Shown: one piece after another, positions 1 through 7,722 of the stretch
Position numbering within the stretch: the first letter of the stretch is position 1
How the letters are laid out: each line of letters starts with the position of its first letter
DNA from: SZUA-448 sp964602475
GTDB lineage: Bacteria > Bacillota > Clostridia > Lachnospirales > Lachnospiraceae
Reading direction: 5' to 3'
Length of the DNA stretch: 10,188 nucleotides
NCBI GenBank assembly: GCA_964602475.1
Contig: CAZRRN010000073.1
Coordinates: 1 to 10,188 of the forward strand
Translations under genes and position numbers: made by a program
The notes under the pieces: generated by a model
What the model was told of the DNA's origin: nothing
Database searches by the model: none
What the model saw: only the letters and a program-made list of their open reading frames with translations

Positions 1-29
1 TATCAGTTCATTATAAAAATCTTAAATTT

Positions 30-58
30 TTGTCTTGACAACTGAGCCACTATATGAT
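30..58 (+). promoter_or_regulatory. Possible sigma-A promoter for the GNAT gene
   Basis: TATGAT at 53-58 (5 of 6 to TATAAT) is preceded at a 17-base spacing by TTGTCT at 30-35 (4 of 6 to TTGACA). A better -35 look-alike, TTGACA at 35-40, lies only 12 bases from that -10 and so cannot pair with it. The position, about 33 bases ahead of the start codon at 92, is sensible. The match is modest and unproven. Confidence 0.3.
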
Positions 59-91
59 GCCTGAAGCTAAATTAATAAGAAGAGAGAGAAT

Positions 92-643
92 ATGATCATT
101 GATGATGTAAGGTTTCAATTAAAAGATGGGCGTGAAGCGGTGCTTCGCAGTCCTAAAGAGGAAGACGTTGAAAGTACATTGGAGTATTTGGTGATTTCTG
201 CCGGAGAAACTGAGTATATTCTGCGGTATCCGGAGGAATGCGGAAAATACACACCGGAAGGAGAAAAAACATTCTTTGAGAGAAAGAATGAATCTCCAAA
301 TGAAGCGATGATTATGTGCGTTGTTGGCGATAGGGTTGTTGGTAATTGTGAGATTAACTTTTTAACAGGAATGAAAACCAAACATAGAGCCGTAATTGGA
401 ATCGCTTTGATCGGCGAATTTTGGAACCAGGGGATCGGCACAAAAATGTTCGAAGAAATGATTCGCCTTGCAGAAAGCAGAGAAGGTATAATACAGATTG
501 AATTAGAGTTTATAGAAGGAAACGCCAGAGCGCGGCACCTGTACGAGAAGATGGGATTCAGAATTACAGGAGTTCATCCGAATGCAGTTTGTTTAAAGGA
601 TGGTACACTTTTAAATAACTATACCATGATTAAAGAGCTATAA
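92..643 (+). CDS. GNAT family N-acetyltransferase (RimJ/RimL-like)
   Basis: This 183-residue protein has the length and layout of a single-domain GNAT acetyltransferase, which moves an acetyl group from acetyl-CoA to an amine; the acceptor is unknown. The acetyl-CoA loop is visible as Asn-Gln-Gly-Ile-Gly-Thr at residues 112-117 (the Q/R-x-x-G-x-G/A motif A), after the strand IGIALIGEF. Motif B is GNARARHLYEKMGF at 143-156, as in RimJ/RimL-type enzymes. The protein has no signal peptide and is cytosolic. An AGAGAG-rich stretch just ahead of the ATG at 92 serves as a modest ribosome binding site. The gene stands alone between a weak promoter and the broken nucleoside hydrolase gene, so context gives no hint of substrate. 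Family assignment is firm; subfamily and substrate are not. Confidence 0.9.
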   Translation: MIIDDVRFQLKDGREAVLRSPKEEDVESTLEYLVISAGETEYILRYPEECGKYTPEGEKTFFERKNESPNEAMIMCVVGDRVVGNCEINFLTGMKTKHRAVIGIALIGEFWNQGIGTKMFEEMIRLAESREGIIQIELEFIEGNARARHLYEKMGFRITGVHPNAVCLKDGTLLNNYTMIKEL

Positions 644-668
644 AAGTAGCGTAGAAAATGAAGCAAAG

Positions 669-706
669 TGCCGCCGTACCTAAACGTAGGAATGACTTGG
701 GCGGTA
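669..706 (+). other. Imperfect nested stem-loop between GNAT and the hydrolase pseudogene
   Basis: CCGCC at 671-675 pairs with GGCGG at 700-704, and an inner CCTA/TAGG pair (679-682 and 687-690) closes a 4-base loop. It lies just after the GNAT stop codon. No proper T-run follows (the next bases are taaaaattta), so a terminator role is doubtful. Confidence 0.3.
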
Positions 707-742
707 AAAATTTATGTTTATGTCCAGGGAAATAAACCGAAA

Positions 743-749
743 AGAGGAG
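743..749 (+). promoter_or_regulatory. Ribosome binding site of the nucleoside hydrolase pseudogene
   Basis: AGAGGAG lies 6 bases ahead of the ATG at 756. This selects 756 over the in-frame upstream ATG at 714, which lacks a comparable site and would add 14 residues absent from the family. Confidence 0.75.
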
Positions 750-755
750 AAAACT

Positions 756-1606
756 ATGTCACTTAATTACCAGGTACCGGAGTACAAAAGAATCCGCGTA
801 ATTATTGATACGGATGCAGCCTGTGAAGCGGACGATCCATTTGCAATTGCACAGGCACTGATGAGCAGAAAGCTCGAGGTTAAGGCAATATTTGCAGAAC
901 AGTTTGGCACTCCGGAATCAACACAAAGGAGTTATGATGAAATCACGACGGTACTGGAAGCAATGGAGCTTAGCGTGCCGGTATATATGGGAGAAAAGTA
1001 TCCCTTGTCCAAGCTTAACGAAGGGGAGCTTTCTCCTGCTGCAGAATTTCTGATTCAGGAAGCAAAAAGAAAAGACGAAAAACCACTGTACGTTTTATGT
1101 CTCGGAGCAATTACGAATGTTGCTTCTGCAATGAAGGCGGACAGAATTTTGATGACCGTAATCCGAAGTTCAGGGAGTTTAACTCAGGAAACGATATTGC
1201 TGCCGCTAATTTTGTAGCTGCAAGCGGAGTTGATTTATGGATGATTCCGGTCAGTGTATATATCACGATGAATGTCAGTCTGGCGGAGCTACAGAAAAAA
1301 GTATATCCTTGCGGTAAAATCGGCAAGCATCTTTTTGAAAATATGGTCGAGTATAATCAATCCAAGGAAGCCGGATGGACGCAGGGCGAAAGCTGGTCAC
1401 TTGGTGATTCTCCGGCAGTTGGGATTGCACTGAATGAAAACTGCGGTACCTACGTATACCGACAGGCACCGGTATTTCATGAAGATACCACGTTATCATT
1501 TGAAGAAGAACGGAACAGGATACGGGTGTATACAAGCATTGACTCCAGATTCATTCTGGAAGATTTATTTGCCAAGCTCCGGCTTCTGTATGGTGACTGT
1601 AAATGA
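756..1606 (+). pseudogene. Nucleoside hydrolase (IunH-like), broken by an internal deletion/frameshift
   Basis: The two halves of one inosine/uridine-preferring nucleoside hydrolase-like protein sit in different frames. The family cleaves the N-glycosidic bond of nucleosides. The first half, from ATG 756, carries the calcium-site signature DTDAACEADD at residues 18-27 and LGAITNVAS from residue 116, and stays in register to MTVI (1152-1163). The second half resumes at about 1163 as PKFREFN, then GNDIAAANF, and later LGDSP and IRVYTSIDSRFILEDLFAKL, ending at TGA 1604-1606. From my memory of relatives, a Trp-Ile-Gly-Gly-Gly loop followed by a few residues and Pro is expected between MTVI and the Glu-Phe-Asn motif. 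It is absent here. The frame change needs a net loss of 3n+1 bases, most simply about 19 or 22. Read in its first frame, the product ends at 1217 with an unrelated tail. A programmed frameshift would not explain the missing loop. A sequencing error alone would not either, unless it removed the whole loop. Confidence 0.75.
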
Positions 1607-1648
1607 AGATGCGTATGTAAATGTCTTTTACTTGTTCCGACTTTACAT
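1598..1648 (+). repeat. Operator-like short repeats overlapping the lipoprotein promoter
   Basis: TGTAAATG occurs at 1598-1605 and again at 1616-1623 (18 bases apart, start to start). ATGTAAA at 1615-1621 forms a perfect inverted repeat with TTTACAT at 1642-1648, which includes the -35 element. This could be a regulator binding site, but the repeats are short and AT-rich, so chance is possible. Confidence 0.3.
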
Positions 1649-1670
1649 GAGCCACCCCTTATGGTATAAT
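1642..1670 (+). promoter_or_regulatory. Strong extended -10 sigma-A promoter for the large lipoprotein gene
   Basis: TTTACA at 1642-1647 (5 of 6 to the -35 consensus) and a perfect TATAAT at 1665-1670 are separated by exactly 17 bases. The -10 carries the extended TGn element (TGG at 1662-1664). Transcription would begin near 1677, leaving a leader of about 60 bases before the ATG at 1737. It is the clearest promoter in the window and makes the lipoprotein gene an independent transcription unit. Confidence 0.85.
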
Positions 1671-1694
1671 AGCCCATATTTTTGTTCTGTAACG

Positions 1695-1723
1695 GCTTCT
1701 GTAAAATGAACCGGAGCAGAAGC
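1695..1723 (+). promoter_or_regulatory. Leader stem-loop directly ahead of the lipoprotein ribosome binding site
   Basis: GCTTCTG (1695-1701) and CAGAAGC (1717-1723) form a perfect 7-bp stem with a 15-base loop. The 3' arm ends two bases before AGGAGG (1726-1731), which is 5 bases from the ATG at 1737. The stem does not cover the ribosome binding site. It could stabilise the 5' end or tune translation; no function is shown. Confidence 0.45.
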
Positions 1724-1736
1724 ATAGGAGGGTTTC

Positions 1737-4700
1737 ATGAAAGAAAAATATTTTAAAATACTTCTGGTATTGTGCACCGTGCTGCTTGCATTTTCTCTTA
1801 CAGCATGCGGTGGAAAGAAAAATACAGAAGACAAAGATGATGACTGGCAGGATGACGGAGATTATGATTCGGATTATGATCCGGATTGGGATGATGGCAG
1901 TGATGGAGGATATAGCGGAAGTAATCATGATAATGATTACGGAGAACAGGATGCGAAGAATCACGGGTACTCCCTGAAGGTACAGATGATTGATGAGCGG
2001 AATGCCGTAATCATCATTACGGACAGCAGTTTAGGGCAGGGCTTCCCTGTTTATGATTCGTCTGTAGAAGAGGGAAGAACGTTAAAATCCTATCAGTTGT
2101 CAATGGAATCCGATGAGATTACCGAAACAAAGGGTACCTATATAAACATTGACCTTACTGTTAACAACCAGTATCAGAGTACAGCGGTGAAAGATGACCT
2201 ACAGGTTCCCGGCGAATACAATAACGCTTATTTTTTTGCCCGGAACGATGGCTATAACGGAATCAGTCTAAGCTTTCCGGAACCACAGGTCCTTGTTAAC
2301 GGGAATGATATCATTTTTATCTGCAGTATTCCTGACGAGAGCGATATAACCTTTGAAAATGTCTGGTATTATCATCTGTGTATTGGTGAGAATAATTACG
2401 AACGAGGTTATTACAGTGATTATACCATAGAAAATATTCTGACACAGGAAACGGTTCTGAGCGAAGAAATGTTAAGCAGTGTACAGAATTTCGAAGCGGC
2501 AATGACGGTTCAGTCGGAAAAGGAAGCAAGCTTTTTGGTACGGGTAAAGAATCTCTCCGAACTGATAAAAGAGGATCAAACCACAAATATTTTTCTTTAT
2601 ACACCGTGGTTTAATGGCAGCATCGCAGGATATACAAGTGGTGTAACAGCAAAGCCGGAGTCAATGGACTGGAGCTTTAATTATGAAGACGGATTCAGTA
2701 TTAATGCAACCTACTGCGGAAATGAAACCTTCGAATTTACCGTGAGAGAAACAGAATATACGGACAGCGAAGACTGGGATTTTACAGAGAACGATGGGAT
2801 AATCAGATTCAGTACCGGTTATGAATATGAACCTGACTATACATTCACTGAATTCATGATCTCAGAGATTAAGACAAACGGAACAAACGGTCTGTATGCG
2901 GGCAGTAAGCTCAACGGTATCAAATCCGGAAGTTATACCTATCCGGACGAGGTGAAGGGCTACAGTGAAGCAGAACTTGATTCCCTGTTTTTCCGTCCGG
3001 AACAATCTGCTGACTGCGTATTCTACAAGGGTACAAAAGAAGGCTATGGCTATATAAGCGGGGTCGGTTCCCTGACGTACAATTATGATGTGAATTTCAG
3101 CCTTACGATTGCAAATGACAGTGTAGCTGTCTGCAGCACAAAGTATGTCTTTGACAATGCGGATGAAATGCACTGTCAGTTTGGCACGGAAATCAGCATG
3201 TATATCAGCGACGGAGATATTGACAGTCTGCTATATACGGAAGCGACAACGGATACCGGAAAAGCAATTGTATATATAAAGGAGAGCAGAAAGCTATATT
3301 ATTCTTATCTTCCGGATTATTCGTATTATGAAGGAAGCAGCTGTAAGGAAAAGCTTAAGAACAGTATGTCAGACCTGGGATATGAGAAGACCGATATAAG
3401 CGGAACAGCTTGTGAGCCGTTTGTATATGCCTCGCAAAGCAGCAGCGAAAGAATTACAAATGTCAACTCCTACGCGATGGATGCACTTTCCTTTCGTCCT
3501 ATGACAGAGGATTACATTATTGAAGAACTCTTCGAACAGGAGGGTGCTGCAGGGCTTCATGACTTCGCGGTGCTTTACTCCTACAGCGGCGGAACTTCAA
3601 AGACACGGCAGGTTCGAGAAGTATACAGAACCGCCGGCGAGGCAACAGCACGGTATGATGAATTATCCGGAGCCTGTCTTGCAGGAAGCATTGTATACTA
3701 TACTGAGGCAGCCGATGTAACTGCAAAGACAGAAAAACTTGCGGCAGCGACATCAGGCGGGCGGTTCGTGTCCGTAAAAGAGGATGCCGTAGCAGCAGCT
3801 TACAGCTACAAACGTACAGAATGTACTGCAGACTACAGCAGTATGAAGGTGACATTATCCCAGCCTGAGAGTAACCGGATTATTGTATGCTTTACAAATC
3901 CGTTTGCAAAAGAAACCTATATTGTAAATAAGTCCGGTTATCAGAACGGTACTATCGAGTTTGATATGTCAGTCAGCTTCGGTGACTGGGAGAAGGACAA
4001 CAATATCTTGATTGGCAGCCACTGGTATACGCAGTACAGCCAGAACGCAGGATATCTTGGCTCGAATGCGTCGGTGGACTTCTGTGATCTAGATACGGAG
4101 CTTAACGTCGGAGAATCACGATATGACAGCTACGCTTCCGGAAAATATGTTTCTTCCTACATGGACGGCAAAAATCAGGTTTGGGATATTGTATTCCCTT
4201 CGGAGCTGTCTGTCAGCCTTGATGATTATACCGGGACGAATCTCTATGTAACCTATGGCGAGGCAGGCGGAATTACGGTAAATATGTCTTCGACAATTGA
4301 TGCTTCGATAATTACAGAATACAGCGGAATCGGTTCAACGCGAAAGGAAGCTGCTACAGTCGATGATCCGTTTACTGCCAGACCGGGGGATTATGTTTAT
4401 CTTCCGGAAGCAGATACGGAGGTTGAGGTTAAAAAAGCAGCGGTTGATCAGATTTATTACAAGATATATGACAGCTATTCGAATAACAGCCGGATGGGAG
4501 TTTTTCAGGCGGATGACGGATTCTTGATTAAGTATGCAGGAGCCGGAAATGATGCAATGTTTGAAATAAAAACAATGGTTCCTTTCTGGTCACAGACGTC
4601 TTATTACGGAACAGCGGAAAAAGCGGTAATTAGCGGAACTACGTATTATAACTGCAGAATCAGGGTTAGATTCGACAGCAGTGCCTACATTTATTATGAT

Positions 4701-5966
4701 ATTTATGACGGAGAGAACCTTCTGTTAACGGATTATTATAGTTCCAGCAGCCGCTACAAGCTGATTGAAGTGGCAGAATGGGGACTTGGAACATATTATG
4801 AGGATGACGGATCAAGTGTAACACTGTATAAAGACAAGTACGGAATTCTGCTCGCAGAGGTTGCTATGGCTGACGGTTACTCTACAACACTTTGGGGACT
4901 GACCAGCACAAAATCCACCGATACATCCGTTTATTATGAAGCTTATGATGAGAACAGCGATCAACTCAAAGGAAATATTTACCTCTACATTGATGAAGCA
5001 ACCGGAGTCTATAAAGAAATAAATCTGGATATGTCGTATGGAAGCGTAATTCTGAAGGGTAACTTCGATAACGCAAATCCGTACATCAAACCGGATACCT
5101 ACCCGGATTATGATTCTATGGGAGCATGGGGACTGATTCCTGCGGATGAAATTGACAGTGCGTATTTTCAGCCTGAAACTGAGGATTATATTGTCCAGTA
5201 TATCACTAATGCCTATACCTACAACAGCAGCTTTACGACCGATGACAATATGATTTATTATGAAGAGTTTACTCTGTATTCCTATAACGAATTCGGACGG
5301 ACGGTAAATACCAAGATGATGTACCGGCTTGAGAATGAAGCGGAAGCAGAAATGCTGGAGGCTTATTTTAGCAGTGATGAAGCTCAGTGGTGGAGCGGTG
5401 AACTAAATGACACAGAGGTACTTCAAAGAGACGGAAGTGTCATCTACCGGTATGAAGTCGGACAGACAGACAACATTGAATATAATCACACAAGAAATCA
5501 TAAAGCAGAGACGATGATGGTCGGACTTGGTTTCTTCTTCGGGCAGCATTATGTGGAGGGAGATTATGCTGACCTCTGGATTTCAAAGCCAATCAGCGAG
5601 GAGGAAGGAACGGAACTGGTGCGTCTGTTCTACCAGTATTTTACACCGAATATCGGAAGCTATAGGAACAGTGCAAATGACTATATTTCACTCAGCGGAA
5701 ATAATCCGATTATACAGATGGTTCAGCTGCCGGTTCAACAGAGTTCAATGAATTCGTACATTATCAAAATCAAAGAAGACGGAACTGTAGTGGCTGTCGG
5801 AAAATGCGAGGATGTCTATGTGGCTGCAGAGCTGGTCTTCAGCGAGGATCATACAAAGCTGACCTACAGCTACAATACCTATTCGAAGCTGCCGGGCTTA
5901 GATACCTATCAGAGCATGACGGCAATCCAACAGGTACAGGCAGGTACATATTCAAAAACTAACTAA
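1737..5966 (+). CDS. Very large Tyr/Asp-rich surface lipoprotein of unknown function
   Basis: I do not recognise this 1409-residue protein. Residues 1-23 are a lipoprotein signal peptide (basic start, hydrophobic core, Leu-Thr-Ala-Cys lipobox) with the lipidated Cys at 24, so it should be anchored outside the membrane. Residues about 30-72 are an Asp-, Tyr-, Gly-rich acidic linker. The rest reads as alternating polar and Tyr/Phe/Ile/Val strands with many Asp, Ser and Asn, suggesting beta-rich domains. No membrane segment, LPxTG sorting signal or enzyme motif is visible. A module begins at residues 413 (ELDSLFFRPE), 580 (AMDALSFRPM) and 1138 (EIDSAYFQPE); copies two and three also align without gaps from LeuTyrSerTyr (613 and 1180) to TyrArg (629 and 1196). 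The start is fixed by AGGAGG 5 bases upstream and by the signal peptide. The gene has its own promoter and terminator and two tandem stop codons (TAA TAA). It converges on the sugar-uptake operon, which may be coincidental. A role in binding an extracellular polymer is only a guess. Confidence 0.85.
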   Translation: MKEKYFKILLVLCTVLLAFSLTACGGKKNTEDKDDDWQDDGDYDSDYDPDWDDGSDGGYSGSNHDNDYGEQDAKNHGYSLKVQMIDERNAVIIITDSSLGQGFPVYDSSVEEGRTLKSYQLSMESDEITETKGTYINIDLTVNNQYQSTAVKDDLQVPGEYNNAYFFARNDGYNGISLSFPEPQVLVNGNDIIFICSIPDESDITFENVWYYHLCIGENNYERGYYSDYTIENILTQETVLSEEMLSSVQNFEAAMTVQSEKEASFLVRVKNLSELIKEDQTTNIFLYTPWFNGSIAGYTSGVTAKPESMDWSFNYEDGFSINATYCGNETFEFTVRETEYTDSEDWDFTENDGIIRFSTGYEYEPDYTFTEFMISEIKTNGTNGLYAGSKLNGIKSGSYTYPDEVKGYSEAELDSLFFRPEQSADCVFYKGTKEGYGYISGVGSLTYNYDVNFSLTIANDSVAVCSTKYVFDNADEMHCQFGTEISMYISDGDIDSLLYTEATTDTGKAIVYIKESRKLYYSYLPDYSYYEGSSCKEKLKNSMSDLGYEKTDISGTACEPFVYASQSSSERITNVNSYAMDALSFRPMTEDYIIEELFEQEGAAGLHDFAVLYSYSGGTSKTRQVREVYRTAGEATARYDELSGACLAGSIVYYTEAADVTAKTEKLAAATSGGRFVSVKEDAVAAAYSYKRTECTADYSSMKVTLSQPESNRIIVCFTNPFAKETYIVNKSGYQNGTIEFDMSVSFGDWEKDNNILIGSHWYTQYSQNAGYLGSNASVDFCDLDTELNVGESRYDSYASGKYVSSYMDGKNQVWDIVFPSELSVSLDDYTGTNLYVTYGEAGGITVNMSSTIDASIITEYSGIGSTRKEAATVDDPFTARPGDYVYLPEADTEVEVKKAAVDQIYYKIYDSYSNNSRMGVFQADDGFLIKYAGAGNDAMFEIKTMVPFWSQTSYYGTAEKAVISGTTYYNCRIRVRFDSSAYIYYDIYDGENLLLTDYYSSSSRYKLIEVAEWGLGTYYEDDGSSVTLYKDKYGILLAEVAMADGYSTTLWGLTSTKSTDTSVYYEAYDENSDQLKGNIYLYIDEATGVYKEINLDMSYGSVILKGNFDNANPYIKPDTYPDYDSMGAWGLIPADEIDSAYFQPETEDYIVQYITNAYTYNSSFTTDDNMIYYEEFTLYSYNEFGRTVNTKMMYRLENEAEAEMLEAYFSSDEAQWWSGELNDTEVLQRDGSVIYRYEVGQTDNIEYNHTRNHKAETMMVGLGFFFGQHYVEGDYADLWISKPISEEEGTELVRLFYQYFTPNIGSYRNSANDYISLSGNNPIIQMVQLPVQQSSMNSYIIKIKEDGTVVAVGKCEDVYVAAELVFSEDHTKLTYSYNTYSKLPGLDTYQSMTAIQQVQAGTYSKTN

Positions 5967-5975
5967 TAAATGATT

Positions 5976-6014
5976 AAAGAGAACGAAGAGGGTGAATTCT
6001 TCGTTCTCTTTTTT
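5976..6014 (+). terminator. Strong intrinsic terminator, possibly serving both strands
   Basis: The arm 5976-5989 (AAAGAGAACGAAGA) pairs perfectly with 5998-6011 around the 8-base loop 5990-5997, and a T-run continues to 6014. It lies 10 bases past the stop of the large lipoprotein gene. The convergent operon ends at 6035, and on the minus strand the same stem is followed by the weaker tail TTTAATC, so two-way termination is plausible but less certain in that direction. Confidence 0.9.
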
Positions 6015-6034
6015 ACCAAGATAAGGGGGATAAT

Positions 6035-6835
6035 CTATATATGAAGCAATTCTCTGGTTCCATAGACCTCAAGCTGTGTGAGAGCCGGAAACGGTGAATC
6101 GTCCTCGGCTTTGATGAGAGTGTCCATGGTAAGAGAGGTAATCACTCTCGGAGAAAAGCAAATCTCATGCGGAAGAATGCTTTTTTCAAGTGTCTTTGTG
6201 AGCACACTGCCTTCAGAAAAATGAAAGCTTACCTGTGTCCACCAGCTGTCGTGCGGAAAATCCGCACGTGTATAGAGAAGAAGCTTATCAATCCTGACAG
6301 AATAACCAAAATCAATTGTAATGGCTGCGTCCGTTCTGCGATTAATTCCCCAGGACTGATATGGCCATTCTCCGTGTGACAGGTTAGCACGGACACCGTC
6401 AATGGCATTGCGTGCTGCAAATACCGATTCGCCGCGGGTCTCGACGTTTGCTGAAGCATGCGGAAAACAAGGTACGGCTCCGTGCTGGTCATTTGGATTA
6501 AGTGCCAGATTACAGTATGAAGTCAGTTCCTCGGCCGGTACTGTTTCGGCATATAAGTAATGGATGCTGCCAAGGAAAGCAGAAGGAGAGTAGCAGACTC
6601 TTTTTTCTCCGAACGGAACGGTATAACGTAAAGCAGCTGTCATATACACAAGAGACGAACCAAGAACGTCATCAACCTGAATGCGAAGAAAAATATTGTT
6701 CTTTGCCGGTATTATTTCGATATAATCACCTTCGGCATAGTCTGCCATGTAAACCAGATCGACAAATCCGGTACCGGTATGCTCTGCCAGAAGTTGATTT
6801 TCTTTATTTCGAATATTTAATGAGATTATCTCCAT
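6035..6835 (-). CDS. Cytosolic protein with C-terminal F5/8 type C (discoidin-like) domain
   Basis: This 266-residue protein is encoded last in the sugar-uptake operon, 28 bp after permease 2. Residues about 120-262 look like an F5/8 type C (galactose-binding-like) fold. The pattern FPHASANVETRGES leads into AARNAIDG (141-147), then SWGINRRTDAAITIDFG (161-177) with adjacent LLLYTRADFPHDSWW, and the closing strand ALTQLEVYGT (251-260). Residues 1-115 form a separate N-terminal part with beta-type patterns that I cannot assign. There is no signal peptide or membrane segment, so the protein should stay in the cytosol, unlike most domains of this kind. A GGAGGG site 8 bases ahead of the ATG at 6835 supports the start; an ATG at 6840 is out of frame. 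It may handle the sugar brought in by the transporter, but no catalytic residues can be pointed to. Confidence 0.75.
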   Translation of the reverse strand: MEIISLNIRNKENQLLAEHTGTGFVDLVYMADYAEGDYIEIIPAKNNIFLRIQVDDVLGSSLVYMTAALRYTVPFGEKRVCYSPSAFLGSIHYLYAETVPAEELTSYCNLALNPNDQHGAVPCFPHASANVETRGESVFAARNAIDGVRANLSHGEWPYQSWGINRRTDAAITIDFGYSVRIDKLLLYTRADFPHDSWWTQVSFHFSEGSVLTKTLEKSILPHEICFSPRVITSLTMDTLIKAEDDSPFPALTQLEVYGTRELLHI

Positions 6836-6863
6836 AGCATGTGCCCTCCAATGGTATTTTATT

Positions 6864-7709
6864 CTATCCCTTCAGACCGGAGGCAGCAACCCCCTCGACA
6901 AAATACTTCTGAAGAATTAAAAATACGAGAATGACCGGAATCAGGGAAAGTACGGAACCTGCCATGATGAGCCCATAATCGGAGGAGTACTGGCTGATGA
7001 ACATTTTAAGACCGAGCTGGATTGTCTTTTTAGCCGGACTTTTGAGATAAATCAAAGGTCCGAGGTAATCGTTCCAGGTTGCCACAAAGGTAAAAATCGT
7101 CAGCGTTGACAGTGCAGGCTTTGACAGAGGAAGCATAATATATGCGTATATTTTGTATTCACTCATACCGTCAATTCGTGCAGCCTCACAGAAATCATCC
7201 GGAACCCCCTCATAGAACTGCTTCATCATGAAGACTCCGAAGGCAGAAAAGGCCTGCAGGCAGATAATCGCGAGAAGCTTGTCATTTAGACCGAAATTCC
7301 GCATCATCAAAAACTGGGGAACCATATAGACCTGCCAGGGCATGGCAATTGTTGAAATATAAGCAAGAAAAAGTCCTTTACGGTATTTAAAATCCAGCTT
7401 GGCAAATGCATATGCAGCAAAGCTGCTGGTAAGTAGCTGAAGAATCGTAACGATGATTGTCAGAAAAACGGTATTCTGAACAAATTTGAACAACGGGATT
7501 TTAGTCCAGATTTCGATATAGTTTTCCCACTGTGGGTTTTCAGGAATCCAGACAAACGGATTCATCTGGAAGACCTCCCGGTCACTCTTTACCGATGCTG
7601 AGAGCATCCATAGAAACGGAATCAGCATGACGGCAGCAATCAGAATCAGAATGACATAGATAAGTATTTTGCTGATTACAGCATTTCGTTTTGAAGATTT
7701 AGTGATCAT
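6864..7709 (-). CDS. CUT1 sugar ABC transporter permease (MalG/AraQ type)
   Basis: This 281-residue inner permease is one of two that form the membrane channel for an imported sugar. Six hydrophobic segments are visible, starting with ILIYVILILIAAVMLIPFLW (about 15-34). The cytoplasmic EAA loop that docks the ATPase is EAARIDGMSEYKIYAYIMLP at 175-194, with the conserved Gly at 181. The ending VEGVAASGLKG is typical of MalG-type permeases. The ribosome binding site GGAGGAG sits about 6 bases ahead of the ATG at 7709 and next to the stop of permease 1, 13 bp upstream, suggesting translational coupling. The family call is firm. The sugar cannot be read from the sequence; this class carries oligosaccharides, polyols or glycerol phosphates. 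Confidence 0.95.
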   Translation of the reverse strand: MITKSSKRNAVISKILIYVILILIAAVMLIPFLWMLSASVKSDREVFQMNPFVWIPENPQWENYIEIWTKIPLFKFVQNTVFLTIIVTILQLLTSSFAAYAFAKLDFKYRKGLFLAYISTIAMPWQVYMVPQFLMMRNFGLNDKLLAIICLQAFSAFGVFMMKQFYEGVPDDFCEAARIDGMSEYKIYAYIMLPLSKPALSTLTIFTFVATWNDYLGPLIYLKSPAKKTIQLGLKMFISQYSSDYGLIMAGSVLSLIPVILVFLILQKYFVEGVAASGLKG

Positions 7710-7722
7710 CCCGGTCTCCTCC

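Noticed and set aside
35..58. Perfect TTGACA at 35-40 as the -35 of the GNAT promoter
   Set aside because: Only 12 bases separate it from the best -10 candidate, too short for a sigma-A promoter.
1111..1217. Programmed frameshift joining the two hydrolase halves
   Set aside because: No slippery run or following structure stands out, and joining the frames would still leave the Gly-Gly loop missing.
1659..1964. Minus-strand open frame of 101 codons, very Ile-rich, resembling a membrane protein
   Set aside because: The Ile-rich run is the complement of the GAT-rich Asp codons of the acidic linker; it is a composition artefact.
3517..3855. Open frame of 112 codons on the minus strand inside the lipoprotein gene
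   Set aside because: Antisense shadow of a well-supported coding frame, Arg/Leu/Ser-rich, with no ribosome binding site or domain pattern.
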